Source of the DNA: Chryseobacterium formosum
GTDB taxonomy: Bacteria; Bacteroidota; Bacteroidia; Flavobacteriales; Weeksellaceae
Length of the DNA: 64,000 nt
Direction of reading: 5' to 3'
Assembly: GCF_026460885.1 (NCBI RefSeq)
Contig: NZ_JAOVZW010000019.1
Coordinates: 91,817-155,816 of the forward strand
Every line of letters starts with the position of its first letter. The stretch's first letter is position 1. A program made the position numbers and the translations under genes. This document shows, piece after piece, positions 59,881 to 64,000 of this stretch. The notes beneath the pieces were generated by a model. It saw nothing but the letters and a program-made list of their open reading frames with translations. It searched no databases and was not told the origin of the DNA.

Positions 59881-60548
59881 TATTTTTCTTTAATATATAG
59901 TTCTTTGGGATAGGTTGTGGTTTTTGAAAACCATTTGTAATCTATAAATTCTCTTTTTACGGTAATAACTTTTTTAGGATCTCTTGTATCTTCTTCAAAC
60001 TCCAAAACTTTAACTAAACCTTTCTTCGGGAAAAATTGATATTCTGAACTAAGATTCCAGCAACAACCATCTTCTTGGTAAGTAATAATTCTTTGACGCT
60101 CAGAATTTATTTTAAACATTCCTGGATTTGAACGAACCAAGCTTGTAAAGTCATCATTTAAAACAAATTGTTTCGCAGAATCATTAATATAGACTTCATA
60201 GAAAGGATTTTTATTATTGCTGTTTCCGTTTCTAACTGCAACATCATCAATTCCGTCAAAATTAAAATCATCAAAAATAATCGAGTTTTTTAATGAATCG
60301 AGAATAGGTTTTCTTATTTCATCAAAATCTAAATAAAAATCATTTGATGATAAAGTCTGATATTTCTTCATCGTCGTTTTATCATAAAGATCTATCGTCG
60401 TTTTTCCATTACATTTCTTTTCTCCACAACTTTCGATATTGGCAATCACATTGTATGTTTTGGAAACATTCGGCAGCTCAAAATAATTTTGGGCATTACA
60501 AAGCATTCCAAAACATACTAACATTAATAGTAGTTTTCCAGAATTCAT
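59880..60548 (-). CDS. Secreted protein with DxNxDGxxD repeat-like motif
   Basis: The 222-residue protein has a signal peptide (MNSGKLLLMLVCFGMLCNAQ). The mature part includes IFDDFNFDGIDDVAVRNGNSN, a Ca-binding-type D-x-N-x-D-G-x-x-D loop of the sort found in FG-GAP/VCBS repeats and in the XAC2610-like family. QEDGCCWNLSSEYQF contains an adjacent Cys pair. The function is unknown. It overlaps the start of the HD-domain gene by one base. Confidence 0.72.
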   Translation of the reverse strand: MNSGKLLLMLVCFGMLCNAQNYFELPNVSKTYNVIANIESCGEKKCNGKTTIDLYDKTTMKKYQTLSSNDFYLDFDEIRKPILDSLKNSIIFDDFNFDGIDDVAVRNGNSNNKNPFYEVYINDSAKQFVLNDDFTSLVRSNPGMFKINSERQRIITYQEDGCCWNLSSEYQFFPKKGLVKVLEFEEDTRDPKKVITVKREFIDYKWFSKTTTYPKELYIKEK

Positions 60549-60711
60549 TTCGAGTTAATTTAGGTTTTAGTTGATAACAAATATAGAAATTTAGACGTAA
60601 AAATTCATCATATTTCTAATATTTAATCAACGGCTAAAATTTAGAATAAAAATTATATACTTGATTTTCAATATTTTAAACTAACTTTAAAAATAATTTC
60701 ACTACTTTGTA

Positions 60712-60743
60712 TTGCATATTACCATTTTAATTACATATCTTTG
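60712..60743 (+). promoter_or_regulatory. Putative promoter of the padR-pspC unit
   Basis: TATCTTTG at 60736-60743 is an exact -7 match; TTG at 60712-60714 is 21 bp upstream. The padR start at 60825 leaves an 80-bp leader. Confidence 0.6.
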
Positions 60744-60824
60744 TAATGTAAAATCGGAATAGGTTCAACTAGCTAGGAACCAAAACTGAAAATTTATATA
60801 ACTAATTAACAAAACCCATTAAAG

Positions 60825-61154
60825 ATGAATACCGAAAATACCAAAGCGCAAATGCGAAAAGGGATTCTGGAATTCTGTATTTTAAGCCTCATCAACAATA
60901 GAGAAATGTATGTTTCTGACTTGATTGATGAACTGAAAAAAGGAAAACTGGATGTAGTGGAAGGAACCCTCTACCCTCTTTTAACCAGACTGAAAAACGG
61001 AGAATTTCTCTCCTACAGATGGGAAGAATCTACAGGAGGACCGCCCAGAAAATATTATCAGATCACAGAAAAAGGCAAAACGTTTTTATCTGAATTACAA
61101 AACACCTGGAAAGAATTAACAGATTCTGTAACCCAAATTACTCAAAAACACTAA
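60825..61154 (+). CDS. PadR-family transcriptional regulator
   Basis: The 109-residue winged-helix repressor has RKGILEFCILSLINNREMYVSDLIDELKKG at the N-terminus and the DNA-binding VVEGTLYPLLTRLKNGEFLSYRWEESTGGPPRKYYQIT segment (about 45-80), typical of PadR. It lacks a long C-terminal dimerisation domain, so it is the short type. It is 11 bp upstream of the PspC-domain gene and probably regulates the shared operon in response to envelope stress or an unknown ligand. Confidence 0.93.
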   Translation: MNTENTKAQMRKGILEFCILSLINNREMYVSDLIDELKKGKLDVVEGTLYPLLTRLKNGEFLSYRWEESTGGPPRKYYQITEKGKTFLSELQNTWKELTDSVTQITQKH

Positions 61155-61165
61155 AAACAAAAGCT

Positions 61166-62881
61166 ATGAACAAGACACTCTCAATAGGACTCGCAGGTTT
61201 TTCTTTTACAATAGAAGAACACGCATATATAAAGCTCAGCGACTATCTTAATGCTCTGAGAAATTCTATGGATGCTTCTGAAGCAGATGAGGTAATTCAT
61301 GATATCGAGATCAGAATTGTTGAAATCTTCAGAGATACTTTAGGAAAACGTGAAGTGATAAATGATACCGATGTAGAAAGAGTAATGGCACAAATCGGTT
61401 CTCCAGAAAAAATCGAGGAGCAGGAAGAAGCTTATTATTCTGAAAAAAATACAAAAACAAATTTTTCAGGAACAAGATACAGCGACAAAAGACAATTGTT
61501 CCGTGATTCTGAAAGACAAAAAATCGCCGGAGTTTGTGCAGGTTTAGCAGCTTATTTCGGAATAGATATTACGGGAATGAGACTGATCTGGGTTGGAGCA
61601 TTTATTATCTTATGTTTTGGCGCACCGGTAATGTTATTTATCCCTCTTCTTTATATCATTCTATGGGCAATTTTACCGATCGCTACTACCGCTTCAGATT
61701 TTTTGAAAATGAAAGGTAAACCTTTGAATTTTGATAATTTAAAGGAAGAATCTGGCAAAATTGTACAATTCGCCAATGAAACAACAACCAGAGCAGGAGA
61801 AATTTTCATTGAAAACAAACCTTATATTGACAATGCAGGAAGCGGAGTTTGGAATGTTTTAAAATATATTATCGGTGGATTCTTCGCATTCATGGCGGTA
61901 GGAAGCATTATAGGAGTATTTGTAGTATTCGGACTTTTTGGAATTGACTCAAATTTCCCTGGAGCTAACGAAATGAAGTTTTACTTTGATGACGACGGAT
62001 TATATAATGTTTTGGCAGCGATCATTGTCGTAGGATCTTTAATTCCGGCTATACTTTTTAGCTTGTTGAGCATTAAAATTTTCTCACCAAAAACTAAATT
62101 GAGAAATATAGGTTGGGTTTTAGGCGCTTTATTTTTAACAGTAATTGGATTAGGAACATTCTTCGGATTGAGTATGGCAAAAAGAGAAATGTTTTTCAAA
62201 GGTCATAAAGAAGATGTAGAAGAAATTGCCATCAATACAACTTCAGACAGTCTTTATGTAGATGTAAAACAAATCACGATTCCTCAGAACTTTACAGGGT
62301 ATGATGATGATATTTATTCTGACAAAAAATCGGTGTACGACAGAGATCATATCTATGTAGAAGTGACGAGAAAAGAAAATATTAAAACCCCTTATTTAAT
62401 CATTAAAAAGGATGCAAAAGGTTATAATATTCCTCTTAACGTAAGTGTTCCGGTAGAGATTGTAGGCAATAAAATCTTACTTCCAAACTACATCAAATAT
62501 CCTTATGATCACAGAAACAGAAATTATCACGTTGATTATGAATTGGTAATTCCTAAAACCTCAGTTGTGATTTCGTTAAAAGATGACATCAATATAGACG
62601 GCGATGCAGATGGAAACGGAATCAATGATAGCGATGAAGACAATTACAACGATGACGAAAACGGAAATATCAGCATTGAAAAAAATAAAATATCAATTAA
62701 CGGTTCTACTATAGAATACAGCGATAACGATAGAGACAGTGTGATTATCAACGGAAAGAAATATCAAAAAGATGAAGCTAAAAAGATAATGGATACCATG
62801 AAGATGAATATTGATAAAATGAAAGATGTTGATATTAAAATAAAAGACGGAAAAAAAGAATTTTCTATTAAAACCAAATAA
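61166..62881 (+). CDS. PspC-domain membrane protein
   Basis: The 571-residue protein has an N-terminal cytoplasmic region (1-105, with a helix rich in acidic residues), a PspC domain at about 110-178 (QKIAGVCAGLAAYFGIDITGMRLIWVGAFIILC), further membrane helices up to about residue 340, and a large C-terminal domain of beta-strand-like repeats that ends in Asp/Asn-rich and Lys-rich stretches. This architecture is typical of Bacteroidota PspC proteins coupled to padR. It probably senses or buffers membrane stress, by analogy with phage-shock systems. Confidence 0.9.
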   Translation: MNKTLSIGLAGFSFTIEEHAYIKLSDYLNALRNSMDASEADEVIHDIEIRIVEIFRDTLGKREVINDTDVERVMAQIGSPEKIEEQEEAYYSEKNTKTNFSGTRYSDKRQLFRDSERQKIAGVCAGLAAYFGIDITGMRLIWVGAFIILCFGAPVMLFIPLLYIILWAILPIATTASDFLKMKGKPLNFDNLKEESGKIVQFANETTTRAGEIFIENKPYIDNAGSGVWNVLKYIIGGFFAFMAVGSIIGVFVVFGLFGIDSNFPGANEMKFYFDDDGLYNVLAAIIVVGSLIPAILFSLLSIKIFSPKTKLRNIGWVLGALFLTVIGLGTFFGLSMAKREMFFKGHKEDVEEIAINTTSDSLYVDVKQITIPQNFTGYDDDIYSDKKSVYDRDHIYVEVTRKENIKTPYLIIKKDAKGYNIPLNVSVPVEIVGNKILLPNYIKYPYDHRNRNYHVDYELVIPKTSVVISLKDDINIDGDADGNGINDSDEDNYNDDENGNISIEKNKISINGSTIEYSDNDRDSVIINGKKYQKDEAKKIMDTMKMNIDKMKDVDIKIKDGKKEFSIKTK

Positions 62882-63002
62882 TTAAACTTTAGAGAGTGCA
62901 GAAGGTGTGAGTGAATGACAACCGTTTGAAATTCACACTCTTCTTCTCTCAAAAATTTATAAAAAATTTCATTAGAAAGTGTTTTATATAACAAAATCTT
63001 TG

Positions 63003-63010
63003 TATATTCG
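63003..63010 (+). promoter_or_regulatory. Putative -7 element for the 20-residue peptide gene
   Basis: TATATTCG differs from TAnnTTTG at one base. It lies 43 bp upstream of the ATG. Confidence 0.45.
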
Positions 63011-63053
63011 TATAATCAAATTCCACAAAAAACAAACACAAAAAAATTAAACC

Positions 63054-63116
63054 ATGGTACAAGTAGTTTTAGAAATTGCAGTAAAAATCGCAGATTTAAT
63101 CAGCAGTTTATTTTAA
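63054..63116 (+). CDS. 20-residue amphipathic peptide gene
   Basis: The frame ATG-TAA encodes MVQVVLEIAVKIADLISSLF. The polar residues Gln3, Glu7, Lys11, Asp14 and Ser18 fall at 3-4 residue spacing, so an alpha helix would have one narrow polar face and a broad hydrophobic face, like phenol-soluble-modulin-type or small membrane-active peptides. The gene is too short for routine gene calling. It is flanked by its own probable promoter and a strong terminator, with nothing else in the unit. Alternatively the RNA itself is the functional product. No homolog was checked. Confidence 0.55.
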   Translation: MVQVVLEIAVKIADLISSLF

Positions 63117-63144
63117 GAGCGACAATATTTCAATATATTTGTAG

Positions 63145-63176
63145 AGTATAACCAAAGTTTGGTTATACTTTTTTTG
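63145..63176 (+). terminator. Strong terminator after the 20-residue peptide gene
   Basis: AGTATAACCAAA (63145-63156) and TTTGGTTATACT (63158-63169) are exact complements; the real loop is about 3-5 nt. A T run follows to 63175. Confidence 0.9.
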
Positions 63177-63194
63177 TTTTAAATATAAAATACA

Positions 63195-63278
63195 TGAAAT
63201 CGCCATGATGAAAAAAAACAAATACTGATAAAGAGGACGCGATAACATATGACCTTTAAAAAACAATAAAATCTACAT
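63195..63278 (+). promoter_or_regulatory. Shared 5' leader element, copy at the acyltransferase gene
   Basis: The 84 nt up to the ATG align with 7599-7680 and 22685-22765. ATCGC (leader 5-9) pairs with GCGAT (45-49). The blocks TGAAATCGCCATGAT, GACGCGAT, CATATGACCT and AACAATAAAATCTACAT are shared with the VOC-gene copy. Confidence 0.65.
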
Positions 63279-63875
63279 ATGAAAAAACTGATAGGCAGTC
63301 TGATACTGAAAATTCTGGGTTGGAAAGTCGTTCTTCAAGGCGACGTTAAAAATCTCGACAGATGTATTCTTGTTGTAGCACCACATACTCACAATATGGA
63401 ATATCTTTTGGGAAATTTAGCCTATTGGAAATTAGGAAAAAAACTGAAAATAATCATTAAAGATGCTCACACAAAAGCTTGGTACGGCGCAATCGTAAGA
63501 AGTTTAGGTGGAATAGGAATCGACAGAAGTCAGAAAAATGATTTGATTAATTTTGTGGCAAATGAATTTAAAAAAGAAGATTTCAGCTTGGTAATTACTC
63601 CGGAAGGAACCAGAAGCTGGGTTCCGAAATGGAGAAAAGGTTTTTATCACATGGCTTTGGCGGCAAAAGTTCCTATTGTTTTGGCTGCCGGAGATTTTAA
63701 AAGAAATATCGTTTATTTAGGCTACCAGATTCCTTACGAAAGATTAGAAACTGCAACTTTTGCAGAAGTAATGCAGGAAATTCAGGATTATTATATTAAA
63801 AACGACATCGGACCAAAAATTCCCGCCAATTGGAATCCCAATTTGATGGGAGAATCTGAAGAAGTTAGAAGTTAG
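63279..63875 (+). CDS. 1-acyl-glycerol-3-phosphate acyltransferase-like protein (PlsC family)
   Basis: The 198-residue protein has an HxxxxE form of the PlsC catalytic motif at residues 36-41 (HTHNME; canonical HX4D), and the PEGTR block at 108-112, followed by KWRKGFYHMALAAKVPIV. It probably acylates a lysophospholipid at the membrane; the acceptor is not certain. The C-terminal residues EEVRS and stop are encoded by the first two units of a 7-bp tandem repeat, so the protein end lies within that repeat. It begins right after the shared leader. Confidence 0.88.
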   Translation: MKKLIGSLILKILGWKVVLQGDVKNLDRCILVVAPHTHNMEYLLGNLAYWKLGKKLKIIIKDAHTKAWYGAIVRSLGGIGIDRSQKNDLINFVANEFKKEDFSLVITPEGTRSWVPKWRKGFYHMALAAKVPIVLAAGDFKRNIVYLGYQIPYERLETATFAEVMQEIQDYYIKNDIGPKIPANWNPNLMGESEEVRS

Positions 63876-63977
63876 AAGTTAGAAGTTAGAAGTTAGAAGT
63901 TAGAAGTTAGAAGCAAAATTACTTCTTACTTTTTATTTCAAAAAATCATTCATTACCAATTACTTATTACCCATAGA
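63861..63977. repeat. Heptamer tandem repeat (GAAGTTA)7 plus complementary-type heptamers
   Basis: GAAGTTA is repeated seven times exactly from 63861 to 63909, with a partial eighth copy. It starts inside the acyltransferase CDS and encodes its last residues and stop. After a gap, ATTCATT ACCAATT ACTTATT ACCC (about 63948-63972) shows the complementary type of heptamer. Confidence 0.85.
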
Positions 63978-63978
63978 A

Positions 63979-64000
63979 ATGTATATTAAAGATAAAACCA
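63979..64000 (+). CDS. Start of a gene cut by the window edge
   Basis: ATG at 63979 begins MYIKDKT before the window ends. The position after the repeat and in the same direction as the acyltransferase suggests a following gene. Too little sequence remains to name it. Confidence 0.35.

Larger units (their letters stand above)
62882..63278. other. 397-bp intergenic region with a small transcription unit and a shared leader
   Basis: The region holds, in order, a probable promoter near 63003, a 20-codon gene (63054-63116), a strong terminator (63145-63176), and the leader element (63195-63278) of the acyltransferase gene. Nothing else was recognised. Confidence 0.7.

Noticed and set aside
1..64000. 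tRNA, rRNA, insertion sequences, integrases or prophage genes
   Set aside because: None was recognised on either strand by reading for transposase or integrase proteins, rRNA cores or tRNA cloverleafs. A dedicated tRNA scan was not possible.

Overview
The window is AT-rich chromosomal DNA from a member of the Bacteroidota, most likely Flavobacteriia/Weeksellaceae and close to Chryseobacterium. Supporting this are type IX secretion C-terminal sorting domains, the Bacteroidota promoter form (TAnnTTTG), a very long signal peptidase I, a WbqC/LepB/DapB/DUF5683/ParB/ParA gene block, a mevalonate-pathway decarboxylase, and aerobic tyrosine breakdown genes. No rRNA, tRNA, CRISPR array, insertion sequence or prophage was seen. 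The genus is inferred from gene content, not from a marker gene.

Layout. 1-5.1 kb: a DprE1-like oxidase (cut by the window edge) with its UbiA-type partner, two envelope lipoproteins, a subtilase and WbqC. 5.1-11.1 kb: lepB, dapB, DUF5683, parB and parA, then a TonB-like energy transducer; the parA/tonB gap holds two inverted perfect DnaA-box matches. 11.4-16.3 kb: a YiaA/B protein and three tandem DUF285-repeat T9SS surface proteins, the third carrying two compensating homopolymer frameshifts. 16.4-24.4 kb: purE, purK, transporters and small enzymes. 24.5-28.7 kb: a redox/quinone block (LysR regulator, MdaB-like reductase, YgiN-like monooxygenase, AhpD-like protein, DoxX, Crp/Fnr regulator). 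28.8-31.5 kb: thioredoxin-like protein and a TonB-dependent receptor. 31.7-39.7 kb: tyrosine/homogentisate catabolism (hmgA, hppD, fahA) with a CoA-transferase, a flavin reductase-like protein, a PD-(D/E)XK-like protein and a GxxExxY gene flanked by inverted repeats. 39.8-48.8 kb: hydrolases, mvaD, an acyl-CoA ligase/reductase pair, pdxJ, a polytopic histidine-bearing membrane protein and a mechanosensitive channel. 48.9-57.4 kb: lipoproteins, ung, mutS2 lacking an Smr domain, and a small ABC system. 57.4-64 kb: a cobalamin riboswitch in front of a thioesterase, a T9SS protein, an HD hydrolase, a padR-pspC pair, a 20-codon peptide gene and an acyltransferase.

The most unusual material lies between genes. 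(1) A conserved leader of 81-84 nt ends within 0 nt of the start codon of three unrelated genes (dapB, a VOC protein, an acyltransferase) and shows a stem with compensatory base changes. (2) A family of intergenic elements is built from arrays with a 7-bp period, often followed by the complementary array. (3) A free-standing gene with promoter and strong terminator encodes a 20-residue amphipathic peptide. (4) The cobalamin riboswitch has no obvious B12-related target. (5) The GxxExxY gene sits inside an element with long terminal inverted repeats, and a gene-free relative lies 9 kb away.
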